Shown here piece by piece: positions 1-11,951 of a DNA stretch of 64,000 nt. The stretch is from Anaeramoeba flamelloides. Taxonomy: Eukaryota > Metamonada > Anaeramoebidae. The stretch is taken from assembly GCA_027625915.1 (NCBI GenBank), contig JANTQA010000029.1, forward strand, positions 5,208,001-5,272,000. Reading direction: 5' to 3'. The notes beneath the pieces are model-generated. The model searched no databases and was not told where the DNA came from. It saw only the letters and a list, made by a program, of their open reading frames with translations. The position numbers were made by a program, and so were the translations under genes. Position 1 is the first letter of the stretch, and every line of letters starts with the position of its first letter.

Positions 1-2022
1 GAGTCACAATTTTTGAAAAAGAGTTTATATTCAAAAAAAAAAAATTGCCAAGAAATAAAGGAAAGAGAAAATTAAATATCGAAAATTTTTAGTGACACCT
101 TGTAAGAAACTAGTAATCTGTAAACATCAACAAAAACAAAAACAAAAATAGGGTATTTAATCCAGAAAATCCAATCATTACAGATTTGGTGTACTTGGTT
201 AATTAAATTTAATATAAGGGGGCACGTATAGTATTGGAAAATTTTTCACTTTGTTGCAATTTTGAAGAGGATCAGAAAATAACATTTTTTACTTTGGTTG
301 TAACTCATTGATTTTTATTATTAAAAGTACTTCATTCATTAGATTTTTTAAATTTTTTTTTCAAAATCTCAAAGAAATTCCCACAATAGAATGATGATTT
401 GAATTGCTTAAAAAGGTATTTACAATGTTGAATAACTTATCTTTAATCCTTATTTCAACATTCGATTGTGGAATTTAATTTTAACATTTTTTATTTTTTC
501 ATTATTATTGAGTTTTTTTAGCCATGACAACAAAAAGCAATAAGAAAGATTTTTTTTCAGTGACATTTGGAATAAATGGATTTTGTTTAAAAAGAACAAC
601 AACATTATAATATTGGAAAATCACAAAATGAAATATGAATGGAGCTTTATGAGCTAGAAGGATTCGAAAAAAAATATATAATTATCCATAACATATCTGG
701 TTAGGGTTTTAAACACTTAGATTTGGTAGAATTGGAGAAGTGAATATGATTATATTCTATCAAATTTTAAACCACAAAATAACTATAAGTTTTATTCTAA
801 GAATCTAAAATTATCTACTCCCAAAATAAAAAATATTTAAAAAAAAAATTTTTTTTTGGAAACAATTTTATCTTTTTTCTCTTTTTTACATTGTTTAACC
901 TTAGTAAAAAAAAAAATATCAAATAATTTTATCAAAAACAATTTTGAAAGAATCTATGATCACACGCCACTAAAATAAAATACTCTTTTCTCATCCCTCT
1001 CAAATTTTTATCAGGTCTTATGGTGTAGCTACTCCATTAAGTCCCAATCTCTATTAATTTGTTTTACCTAAATTTAATAGAGATCGAGAAAATTTTTACC
1101 AATTACTTAGATTTGAAAAACCCTATTTATTTTCATTATTAAACTTTTTTCTAGATCAGAAATCCTTCTTTAGAAATTGTTCAAAAAAAAAAATAATAGA
1201 GACTCGTCCCTTAATAATTGATAATGAAATATATTGGAGAGATCCTTATTTAATGGTAATAATTTCTATCTTTTTTTAAATATTATTGGCTACTAATATG
1301 ATATCCCTTCAATGACAATATACCATAATTATACAACAAATATATCGTGAATCTAATTCCTTAACAACATTTTATTATTTAAAGATCAAAAGATATGGAA
1401 GTTAAATTATATAATCTCTTGGATATAATATTTTTTGAGGAAAAAAATTAAAAAAAAAAATCAAAACAAAATATTGTATTAAAAATACTAATTTATTAAA
1501 TCTGGAACTTTCAAATTTTTAAAGCTCTAATTAAAAGGGGAAAATAAAAATAGAATAAAAAAGACAAATAAAAATAAAATAAAAAAAAAACAAAACACTA
1601 AAAACAAAATAAAAATAAAAAAAAAAAATAAAAAATAAAAAACAACAAGAAAGGAGCAAGCCTTTCAATGTCTATAATGAAAAATTGAAAAAATCAATAA
1701 ACATAACAGATAAATAAGAAAGACAATTATCACTTTTATAAAGAGAGAATTAAAAAAATAAAAAATTCTATAAAGATAATTGCTTGGAAAAAACAAATAA
1801 ATAATTAAAAAGAAAAAGTTAGTTTGAGAAAAAATAAACGAAAAAATAATAAAAAAAAAATAAAAAAAATAAATATTCTAAAACAAAGATAAAGATAAGG
1901 AAAATTAAATAAGAATAAGTTAATTAATTCAGAAAACAAAATAAATAAAAAATCAGACATTTCTGTTCTTGTGCCTCTTGCGTTTTGAAACTGTAATATC
2001 TCAAATTTTCAAATCTTTGGAA
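1..2022. other. AT-rich spacer, no gene seen
   Basis: Almost entirely A/T with many A and T homopolymers. The stretch from about 1540 to 1930 is A-dominated (AAATAAAA-type simple sequence). No reading frame with protein-like composition, RNA gene or inverted-repeat element was recognised. It presumably contains the 3' flank of the UBA-like gene that ends at 2023. Confidence 0.6.
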
Positions 2023-3057
2023 TTATATTTGAGAACGGAAGATCATAATATTGTGGTTGTGCCTTGTTTCATTTTTAAACCCATATTTTGCGAGAAACGA
2101 ATGTACGCCTCGTTGTAAATTTTTTTTGGAAACCTTTTTTGATGTGTATTTTGTGAGGAGATCAAAGATTGTTTTTTTGATTGTGATTTGGCTTTTGGTT
2201 TTGAGGTGATCGGGGTACCCTACAATGAGTTCTGGATCAAATTCAATCATTGCACGGAGTCTTTTGTCCCAATTTAAGAAGCCCTGTGAAAGTACGGATT
2301 GCAATTTATTTAATTTTTGATGCTTTTCTTCTTCATTTTCTTTGGTTTTGCCCTTATTCCCATCATCATTTGGTTTTTGATCTTGATCTTGTTCTTGATC
2401 TTGTTTTTGTTCTTGATCTTGATCTTGTTCGTGCTTTTGTTCTTGTTTTTGTTCTTGTTCTTGCTCTTGCACTTGCACTTGTTTTTGAAGTTGAAAGGTC
2501 AAAAGGGTTTTTCGTTCTTTTGGCGATCTGTTTTTTTCTTTGCAAACAGTCTCAAATGATCTTTTCCTTTGGGTAAGTTCCTTTAAATCAACTCCTTCCC
2601 CTTCACTTGATTGTGATCCAAAGAATTCGTTCATTTCAACAACCGATTCATTGATCCTTTTAAAAGACGAATTTATCCTTGACGAATTTTTTAGTTCTAG
2701 TAATCCTAAAATACCAACAGAAAACTTTAGTTTTTTAATTTTTATAGGGAAAGAGAAAAATAAGGAAGAACAAAAATAAAAAATAAAAAAAAATTGATCT
2801 TGAGTTGTTTGCCAAAAGGTGAAAAATCACTGTTCGATTTAAGAGTTAAAATTCAGCACTCTTAATTGGTCAATCCAAACCAAAAAATAAAAATTGTAAA
2901 AAAAAAAAAAAAAAAGAATAATTACTTGATAGTCCCAATTGCAAATATTCAAATAAGAAAGAGCATCATTTAGTGAACTTCCTGTTTCTTGTCTAAAATT
3001 GTTAAGAAGAACATTTTTCTCTTCTTGTAATGAATCAACTTGAAAAAGATTTATCAT
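2023..3057 (-). CDS. UBA-like domain protein with Gln/Glu-rich middle (two exons)
   Basis: Exon 1 is 3057..2926 (44 codons) and ends at a GTAATT donor. Exon 2 is proposed as 2724..2023, after a 201-bp intron, giving about 277 aa. The join reconstitutes a UBA-like three-helix fold at residues 8-55: NNFRQETGSSLNDALSYL, then NWDYQ from exon 1 running into FSVGILGLLE from exon 2, where S-V takes the place of the usual A-I after the WD motif. A Q/E/K/D stretch follows at about residues 122-170. The last 100 residues are a conserved-looking region (FLNWDKRLRAMIEFDPEL, later TIKKTIFDLLTKY) that I do not recognise. UBA-like domains usually bind ubiquitin or act in Cdc48/p97 adaptors, but no UBX or SEP domain is visible, so the role is unknown. 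The acceptor (CTAAAG) lacks a good pyrimidine run. It was chosen because it keeps the frame and completes the domain; an independent gene starting at the Met at 2634 is the alternative. Confidence 0.5.
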
Positions 3058-6047
3058 TCGTGTAATGAAACTGTGTGATTAAAAATAAAAATAAAAAAAA
3101 TTAACAAATTTTGAAAGAAAAGAAAAAAAAATCTATAGTGAAAAAAGAAAACAAAAAATTTTGGAAGAAAAGAAAAAGTTGAAAAGAGAAATAAAATAAC
3201 GAAAAATGGATTTCTCAAAAGATTTATTTTGATCTTAATTGATAATTGGAATTTCAGAGTGCTGCCAATTACCTTATAAGATCATCTTTTGAATTTATTT
3301 TTCTAGATTAATCAGTTTAAATACTCGAACTTTTTAATTTGGGTAATACTCACAATAAAAATTTGGTTGTAATTTACTCTACTCAATAGATCCTGAAGAA
3401 TCAAAAGAACTTGTTCTTTGAAATTTCAATCTGAAATAGGAATAAATATTGAAAATATTTCTTCGAAATGTTACAAATAGATTTAAAAAAGCAAAATTTT
3501 CTATTTTTTGCTGAAAAAATTCACCTTTACCCTAGTCTTCTTAAAAAATTTGAAGAAATTTCTGTTTCTATCATTGACAAATTTTACTTTTCTACAGCTA
3601 TAATTTCTTGAAAATTTTTCTTATTTGATCAAGCCTGAATAAACAGAACAACTTTGTCTGAGTTGAAAAATATAAGTGTTCAGTTAACAATACTACTGTT
3701 CAAATTAAACCCTTATTATTTTCTACTAGTTGCAAATTTCTTTAATAATTCAGTGTCAATTACACACTTCTTTTAGAAGGAAACTTCTTGAACTTTTGGA
3801 AAAGTTTATATTATAAATCGAATGTTTTGACAATTTTTGAATAATTTTATCATTTTTTTGGAAATGAAAGGTAACTCCTGATGTTTCGTCTATAACATTA
3901 CTTTTAATCCTAATAACATATTTATTGTCTTCAAGTAATGCTTCGTCAAGAGATCTTACGGATAAATTTAACTATAGTTTAAAAATCTTTTAAGTTCAAT
4001 TTTGATTTTTTTAAATTCGGAACTCTACTTTTAAAACAGTTTGAGATCAGCATATTTTGAAGTTACTTTTAATTTTACAAAGTTTCTGATGTTTTAAACC
4101 AATATAATGCTTTATCAATTTTTATTCTAATCTGAATAAAAAATCGAAGCAAATAAAAAGTAAAAGCAAAAAGTTTAAAGGATCAGTACCCAACAACATC
4201 AAGGTAAAATTTTAAAACATGATAGTGTTGATATTCTCTACTTCAAATTTTGTCGATATTAAGTGTTAAAAAAATTCGGATCGAAAAAGAAACCCAGAAA
4301 AGAATATTTTTTTTCAGAGATCAATTTTTTTTTACATTTTTTCTTAAAAAGAAAAGATTTAAATTCTTTTTATTAATTACATTATATAAATTTCCTACCC
4401 TTTTTATTTCCATTATTATATAATATAAAGTCATTGTTACCAGGAATATTAATATAAAGATTTTTTTTCTTTTTTAAGATAAAACTTATGGCTAACAAAA
4501 AAATTGATTTATACAACCAATTGAAAAATAATTGTATTTTTTTCATTAGAAGGATAGTTAGAATCATCAATTTTTTTTAAAGTCATTTAACTTATTTACA
4601 AAGAAATTGTATTTTTGTTCAAAGACAAAATTAGATTTTTCAAAATAATTTTTCTTGGGGATATTTGGGAATTTTGTAATTTTAACCACAAAATTCAAAA
4701 TTAATTTTTATTTCTGAGTACAATGATTTAAATTCTCTGAATGTTTCTTTTTAATAAGTCGAAACAATTTGTTAAGATACTAGTAAACTAAAAAAAATCT
4801 TCAAGTAAAAATAATAGTAAAAATCAAAAAAATTTTATCGCATCTTGAAATTGAAAAATGTTGTAAAAATCTAATACTATAAGAATCAAACTTACTTTTT
4901 AATTACCATCTATTACAGGATAAATGAAATAAAATTTTCATTCAACTTTCCAAATACAGATTTTTAAATCATGTTACATTTCAAATTTTTATTTCTTTAA
5001 AAGAGAAGCTTAAATAATAATTTACCCTTTTAGAATTTCGGACTTTTGGTGATTTATTTTAATTCTTGAGATGTGATTTTTTTGGAACACTAATTGAAAA
5101 TTTTAATCTTTTTATTTTACAATTTAACAGTATTTCTAGAAATGAATTATTGTTTTTAAAAGTTTGATCCATTCTACCAATTTTTGGAAAAGTTCAAAAT
5201 TCAACCCATTCTCAATTATGTTAAAAAAAAATATTTTCTATGAAAAAAGATTGTAATCTTAATATGTCCCTAGGACCCAAAAAACACTAAAAATGAAAAA
5301 CTGATCAAATACTTTCCATTAATACAATTAAAAAAACTAAATGATAAAATAAAAATAAATAAAATTTCAATTTAACTTTTTCTTATAAACATTTTTTGCC
5401 AAAATCATTGAATTCACACTTGAAATTATGTATATTTTTAGATACACTATCTTGTTTTAACTCATTTACAAAAACAAATTCTAAATTATGGGGAATTTTC
5501 TTTTCACAAAAGGCACTAATTTGGTCTTCAAATGTTTTTTTTAGTTTTAAATGGTAAAATTGAAAAAAAAGTTCAACTCAAAAGATAAACTCTCTGGAAA
5601 CCTATTCTAATTTAATATATTAACTTATTCTTTGATTTCAAGCTTTTCTCAACCCCAATTTTTAAAAAAAAAATAAAAAAGTGCACAGTAATTTCAAAAA
5701 AATTTTGATATTCAAAAGTTGAGAGTGTTTTTATTCTAAAAAAAATTATCACAGTGGTTAATGGAATTAAGTTATGTCCTTAATTTCGAAAAATATTAAT
5801 CAGAAAAAAATAGTGCTTAATTTTATTAAGGACATATCTGTGAAGGAAGTCAACAAAAATACACTTAAAAATGAAATCACCGAGTTCTAGAATAACTCAG
5901 TTGAAAAAATCTACTTTTCAAAAAAATTACAATAATTATTTTAAACCTGAAAAAATATAGATTTGATTTAAAGAACAGTTCAAATCATTTTTTTCAAATA
6001 TTGAATAAAAAAAAAAATTGAAATAATCTTATTGAATTAACCCCCCC

Positions 6048-6082
<35 letters not shown>

Positions 6083-7127
6083 TTCACAATAATAAAACAT
6101 CAAAATATTTATTTAAAACTCAAAAATATAAAAATTATCCCATGATCCCAAGAATCCTAAAATTCAGGGCATTTACTAACCACTTAAATAGATATTACGA
6201 TGTAATCAAAAACAATTTAAATAAATAATGAATAAAAAACCAAATAAATAACCACTAAAACTCTATATGACATTTGTCAATTGTGTTTAAATTATCATCT
6301 AGTTGCCCTTATACTTAAATACCATTTTAGAAATTTAAAAGTAAAATCAAAAATTTCATGATTATTAATTAATGAAAATAATTTCAAACTATTTTGTTTT
6401 AGAATTAATTCACTAAGAATTATTTCTTTTAATTTATTTTGAAAAATTAATCAGTGTTTTTTTTTCATCGGAAGGAAACACCCATAAAATTGATCAATAT
6501 TTTCTATAATTTCTTTCTGTTTATATTTTAAACATTTTCAATAATTAAAACTAAATAAATATTTCCTAAATGTTTTAATCTTGATAAAATTTCTCATTTC
6601 TGGAAAACTTATAACAGAATTGAATTATTGAAAAAATCATATAAATAGATAATTATAAAATTGCACGTTTTTCATTGAAATTATTGTGACTTGTTTTATA
6701 TACAAAAACTGTTAATTCCCTTTTTTTTTTTTTTTTTTTTTTCAATTTATTGGAAATATTATGTTTAAAATATCTTTTGAAAAATCCATGGTGAGTCTCT
6801 AATTCAATCAATAAATATTAAGATTCCTCGTAAGTTTATATAAATATTATCAGAATAGAAATATTACCAAAGAGAATAACATTACAAATAAATAAAAAAA
6901 AACCGTGAAAAAAAAAAATAGATGATATAATTTGCTTATTATTAATGATTAAAAAAAACTAGAAAAAACAATAAATAAATTATCAATATTAGAATAAATA
7001 TCTAAAAAATTAAAAATTATTTTGTTTTGTTTTTTTTTTTTTTTTAGGAAAAATCTAATTTTGAATCTTAAGATATTGTTTAATTGATCATTGACAAAGA
7101 TTGTCAGAAAAAAAAACAAAAACGAAA
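3058..7127. other. AT-rich spacer with a decayed dispersed repeat
   Basis: No gene was recognised in this 4-kb gap. About 4920-5940 resembles two other places in the window: 10690-10920 (shared ATTTTCATTCAACTTTCC-like text followed by parallel wording) and 38040-38270 (shared GGAAAAGTTCAAAATTCAAC). This indicates an old, diverged dispersed repeat. A C8 then A27-class homopolymer junction lies at 6043-6079 and a T22-class run at 6721-6742. No tRNA or other RNA gene was seen. Confidence 0.4.
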
Positions 7128-8357
7128 TTATTTTTTTTTTTTTTGTTTTATTTTCTTTCTCCTTTTCTCTCTTTTTTTACGAAATTTCTCTCTCTCTCTT
7201 TTCCGGTGGTTTTTATTTTTTTCTTTAAATTGAGCGATATTTTGATTCAATTTTTGAGCATTTTTGGGGTTGTTTTGTTTCCAGCTGTTATGGAATAATT
7301 GGAGAGTTTCCAAGATCAATTCTCTCTCTTCCTCTGATTGTGAACGACAACTAATGGAAAAATTTGGGAAACAAGAGATTTGGAAAACCTTCTTTAAAGA
7401 GGGGTTTGGGGAGCATTTAATAAATCTTTTAAAAGGGATCTTAAATGAGAAATCTACCGATGATATTTGTAGACTCTTTTTGTTGATCCGAAGAAACACG
7501 TTTTGGACCCCGATCATGTGTGGAACTCTTATTAGGATATTAAAAACAACTCTCCCCTTTTGGAAATATTTTTTGCAAATTTCTTGAATTGATTGTGATT
7601 TGGGATTATCGATTATTAAACCACCAAAATAATCAAGGTCTTTTTTTGAAACTTTTTGGGCCATTGGGATCAAATGGGTATTAATTTTTTCCAAATCGAG
7701 CTTGTCTAAATTATCATAAAATGGAACTAAGTTTTGTTGTCTTAATTTTTTGATTTTCTTATTTAAATTCATGAGCAGCGTAGACAATATTTCCAATTTT
7801 TCTGATTTGTTTTGACTTAAAACAATAATCTGAGAGAGATCCCTTGAATTTGTCGTTGGCAAGTGCAAATTCAAAATGTTTTTTGTTGACAAATCGGAAC
7901 TAATAATAAAGCGCAATTTTAATAATTTGTCCCATTCAGACACAAAAAGAGTTCCCATCGAGCTTATTGAAATTCTAAAATAATATTTTTCAATCCACAA
8001 AACTCCGTCGTAATATTGGCCTTCTCCAAACGGATCAATGATGCATTTAAAAAATGATCGTCCAATTTGTGATCGCGACTCCGATCTTGTGTACGCTTGC
8101 TTAGTTCTTAACTGGATAGACTCCAATTCCTTTGGCTTAACTTCGAATTCAAGTTTCGGTTGCACCTTTGTTAAATCATAGTGCATCCCTAAAAGGTGTA
8201 CTAATTCAGCAGCCCTTTGCTTTTGTTTTTTTGAGAGATCTGCTAAATCTGAAAAGGTCGTGTGAATGGATTCGAGGCTGTTTTTGTTCATCACAGGATA
8301 CCTTATTGGGAGTTGGTTGGGAAAGTTTTCTAAATAATCTTCTAATTGTGAGTCCAT
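7128..8357 (-). CDS. Unrecognised 409-aa protein, possibly two PH-like modules and a basic tail
   Basis: Single-exon frame of 409 aa starting MDSQLEDYLENFP. Base composition and codon variety are clearly coding compared with the flanks. I do not recognise the family. Two regions alternate short beta-like strands and end in an amphipathic helix, as PH-like folds do. The first is about residues 100-205 (from SFFKCIIDPFGEG through YYFRISISSMGTLFVSEW to a K/L-rich helix). The second is about 265-362 (RVVFNILIRVPHMIGVQNVF to ELILETLQLFHNSW). This fold guess is inference from strand pattern only. Residues from about 370 to the end are almost purely K/R/E and finish in poly-lysine, consistent with a nuclear or nucleolar signal or RNA contact. 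The terminal lysines come from the homopolymer at 7131-7143, so the exact C-terminus depends on that run being read correctly. Confidence 0.6.
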   Translation of the reverse strand: MDSQLEDYLENFPNQLPIRYPVMNKNSLESIHTTFSDLADLSKKQKQRAAELVHLLGMHYDLTKVQPKLEFEVKPKELESIQLRTKQAYTRSESRSQIGRSFFKCIIDPFGEGQYYDGVLWIEKYYFRISISSMGTLFVSEWDKLLKLRFIISSDLSTKNILNLHLPTTNSRDLSQIIVLSQNKSEKLEILSTLLMNLNKKIKKLRQQNLVPFYDNLDKLDLEKINTHLIPMAQKVSKKDLDYFGGLIIDNPKSQSIQEICKKYFQKGRVVFNILIRVPHMIGVQNVFLRINKKSLQISSVDFSFKIPFKRFIKCSPNPSLKKVFQISCFPNFSISCRSQSEEERELILETLQLFHNSWKQNNPKNAQKLNQNIAQFKEKNKNHRKREREKFRKKREKRRKKIKQKKKK

Positions 8358-11300
8358 ATCGAAGGTTTGAATTAGTTGGAATTTTTTAGAAAAAATGATC
8401 TAATTTTTACGAGGAAGAATTTTGTTTTATGTTTTTGTTATCTTACATGTGAATGATTTCATCAAAAAGAAGAATTTAAATCTTTGGGGTTTATCAAAAT
8501 ATAACTTTTGTGAATTTTATATGCTTGTTTATGGAATATTAAATGGATCTAATTTCACCTGCTTTTCTTGTTTCATGAGGAAAGCAGTTTTTTCTTTTAT
8601 TATTCTGAGCTCAACCAATATATATCACAGAAAAGGGCCAAACAAAAAAAGAAATTTTAGTTCACAAATTTCTCTCGAAGGTTTTTTGATTTTTATTTGT
8701 AAAAAAAAAATGGTAATTATTTCCTTTTTATCTTTGAAATTCAAGCCTTTTTAAAAAAAAAAATGGACAAATTTTATTGTCAAAATCAGTCCCATAGTCT
8801 CTTCTTTGTAAAATCAAGAAGACAAAATAATAATACCGGAATGTTGAAATAATTACATTTAATTACTGGTATTTTAATTCTAAATGAACAAGAATATAAA
8901 CTTCCTTTTCATTTTTTTTTTATATAAAAAGAGTTTTCAAAGGAGTAGGTCGGAATTTAAAAGCTCTATTTGAAAAAGGACATTAGAAATGAAGAGAATA
9001 TTTTTCCCATTTAAGATTCAAATATTAGTAAGAAAACAGATCAATTATGACATTATGTATGAAGAATAAATCGGTTTTTAAGGGATTAGTGTCACCATAG
9101 ATTCGTGTATATTATCAAAGTATGTCGTAATTAAAAACAAGTATTATTGTTTCCATTTTTTTATACAGTGGTGTGTATAACACGTGTTGACAACCTTTAA
9201 CCCATTATTAAAATTTAACTCGTGTTTTTTTTCCAGACTTGGGTATTCGAAGATAGGAAGACACATAATTATTCTTGGTTCGGATTTAAATTGACTTGAG
9301 AGGTTAGATCTTTGATTAGTCGAAATGACTCAATAATATTAAATACTTTTGTTTCAAAAATTTTGTCATATTTACAAAATTTCTGAGATTTAATGATTTT
9401 TTTATCAAAATTCAGAATATAAAATTTTACTCATTTTTTTATCAAAAAATTCCATTTTAATCTTTCCATATCTTCCTAATTCTTTTTTAAAATTTATTTA
9501 AAGAGTCCTATTTCTTGTTTATATACTGTTGCCACCACATTCATTTTTTTCTTTTATTTCTAGAACCAGCCAATATTTTTTGCAAGAGTTTAATTTTAGT
9601 AATGGGTTAAAATAAAAAACACGGGTTATTTACATCACCGTAGGTCTCAAAAATTCTATTACATTTTATATTGTTCAAGAAATTTTTGGATTTTTTTCAT
9701 AAAGGATCACAATCAAAAATTGTCTATTTTTTGTTAATTTTTTTTTTTAATTCCTTTTCCATATCTAATAATAAAAACATCAAAATAATAGTATCCCAAT
9801 ATTTATACCATTGTTCTGAATAATTTCCAAAAGTAGCAAATTTTCGAATTTTTTAATATCAAAGATTAACTCAATAATAATTAACAAAAAAACAAAAGGG
9901 AATATTTTAATTCTACTTTCATGAGATTAGCTAAATTTTCAATAAATTTCCAGAATATTTAAAAAATAATTTTTCAAAATAATCTGAATTAATTAAAATT
10001 TTTTTTGAAAAAAATTGAATTTTTTAAACAAGTAATCGACGTTTTGAGACAAATTTTTGAAATATATATTTTAACTTTGGAATCTTCAGATTGATAATTC
10101 AACCTTTAAATTTGTGGCTGAATGCAGATATTTTTCTGAAAAACTTTGGAGTTTTTTACTAATACAAGAATCATCTATAGTTGATCAGATAACATATAGG
10201 TAATATTTTAACAATGTCTTTTTTAGGGACATTTGAAACAATATGCAGGAATATTGTTTACTCTTCAATAACAACATACTTTAATTTTAAACCACTCAAT
10301 TGCAGAGGCATGTCCATTACAATAAAAAATATCATACTAATATTCGAAAAAATAAATAAGAAACAATTTTTACTTCATTTTCCTTTTTTTTTTTTTTCAT
10401 AACTAATTAATAGAGTTTTTAAAGAAATAAGCAGTAATTTTTAATTTTTTCCGAGATTTTGCTATACTGTGGATGAACTAATAGAACTAAATAATATAAA
10501 GGTTTAGGTATTGAAAAAATGATAAAAAGTTGTAATATTTTTCCCGATTGAATTTTAAATAGTAGTATTAAAAAAGAAATTCAAAAAATAACGGATCAAA
10601 TTGGAATATTTTTTTCAAAAAAAAAACATCTCTCAATTTTATATTTTTGAAATATACTCAATTAACAAACATTATTATACATACTATTGGTTATGGAATA
10701 GAAGGAAAAAAATTTTCATTCAGCTTTCCATAAAAAATTTTTTCAAAGTCTTGTAAAATTTCAACTTTTTAATGCTTAAATTAGCTTTAATATATTAATT
10801 TTCTTTTTAGAAATTGGCTACTTTATACATTTCTTTTAATTATTGAGAGGAGGATTTTTTTTTGGTATCTAAATGAAAATTTTGATTTTTTTATTTTGTA
10901 ATTACAGTAGCAGTTTTTAAAAAGGTTTATCACTTACTAAATATTAATGGGAATTACAAAACAAATGATAATTTTCACAAATATTTTTTCATTTTTAATT
11001 GTAAATTTTTATATTTTTATTTTGCTTATTAGAGAGATTGTTTTAATTTATTTTTTTAATAGTCTAAAAATAATCATATTTTTAAAATAAAATCAATTAT
11101 TTCTTTTAAAAGATATCGTTAAATTAAATTGAAAAAATGATTTTTTTTCTATTTTTGGAACATTTTTTATCATAATATTTTTTTTTCATGCTTGAGTTTT
11201 AATATATATTCCCTTTTTTTTTTCAACAAATTGTTTAGACATTTATTATTTTTTCTTTCTTAATTTTCAATCTAAATTTCATTGGTTGTAACTAATTTCA

Positions 11301-11951
11301 AAAAAAAAATAACCAAAAAATATCTGTTTTTTTCAAAAGTCAGTAATTTGGAAGAAGGGGAATATTCGAATCTTCAGAAGTTTAATAGCTATCTTTTCAT
11401 AATTACATAAAATTATCATAGCTTTGAAAAAATAATTTATAAAACACATAGAACTATAATCCAATAAGTAGTTTTGGCTAACTTTGATTTTCAGAATTTC
11501 TTTTTTCCTTGCGGTGTTGTGTTATTAAATAACTTAAGAAAACATTGTAATTTGTGATCTCTATTTATTTGTTTCTTTCCTTTCTTGACATGTATCTTAA
11601 GTGCACAAATAATCCAAAATAAAAGGAATATACAATGAATTGAAGAAAAGATCAACATTTACAATTTTTTCCCATTTTTAATTCAAACAAGAGCAAGTTT
11701 TGAGGATCAATAATTATCCTTTAATATCAAATATAATCTTCTTGGTATTAAAAGTAATCTTACCTTTTTTGAGTCTTTTTTTTACCAATTTCAATGTTTC
11801 CTTATTTCACGATAATCGCAACATATCATTTTTTTTCATTTTTGTTACTTGTTTTCTTTTTATTTACTTTCAAAATATATTTTCTTTCTTCTCTTGATCT
11901 CCCTCTCAGATCTTTTTCACAAAACAACTTTTAAACTAATTTGACTATTTT
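8358..11951. other. AT-rich spacer containing one MITE-like element
   Basis: No gene was recognised. The part next to the TAF11 start (11520-11950) is somewhat less A/T-monotonous and probably carries its promoter, but no defined element can be named. About 10440-10990 is a diverged relative of 4780-5240. A separate 475-bp inverted-repeat element at 9166-9640 is listed on its own. Confidence 0.5.
9166..9640. mobile_element. MITE-like inverted-repeat element, TA target duplication
   Basis: The left end reads TA then CAGTGGTGTGTATAACACGT. The right end, reverse-complemented, reads TA then CGGTGATGTAAATAACCCGT. Both arms then share TTTAACCCATTA and AACTC about 30-55 bp further in. The arms are about 60 bp and roughly three-quarters identical, so the copy is old. 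A TA dinucleotide flanks both ends (9164-9165 and 9641-9642), as for Tc1/mariner-type elements. No transposase frame is present between the arms, so it would be non-autonomous. Confidence 0.6.

Noticed and set aside
2250-2576. Hydrophobic, leucine-rich frames on the plus strand opposite the UBA-like gene
   Set aside because: They are the complement of the Q/E/K/D-rich coding repeat and have no independent coding character.
8422-8754. 110-codon plus-strand frame just upstream of the 409-aa gene
   Set aside because: Cysteine/phenylalanine-rich sequence without motifs in the presumed promoter region of the minus-strand gene; no supporting splice sites.
9240-9310. Possible tRNA because of a GGTTCGGATT string
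   Set aside because: No acceptor or anticodon stems pair around it; the string lies inside the inverted-repeat element at 9166-9640.
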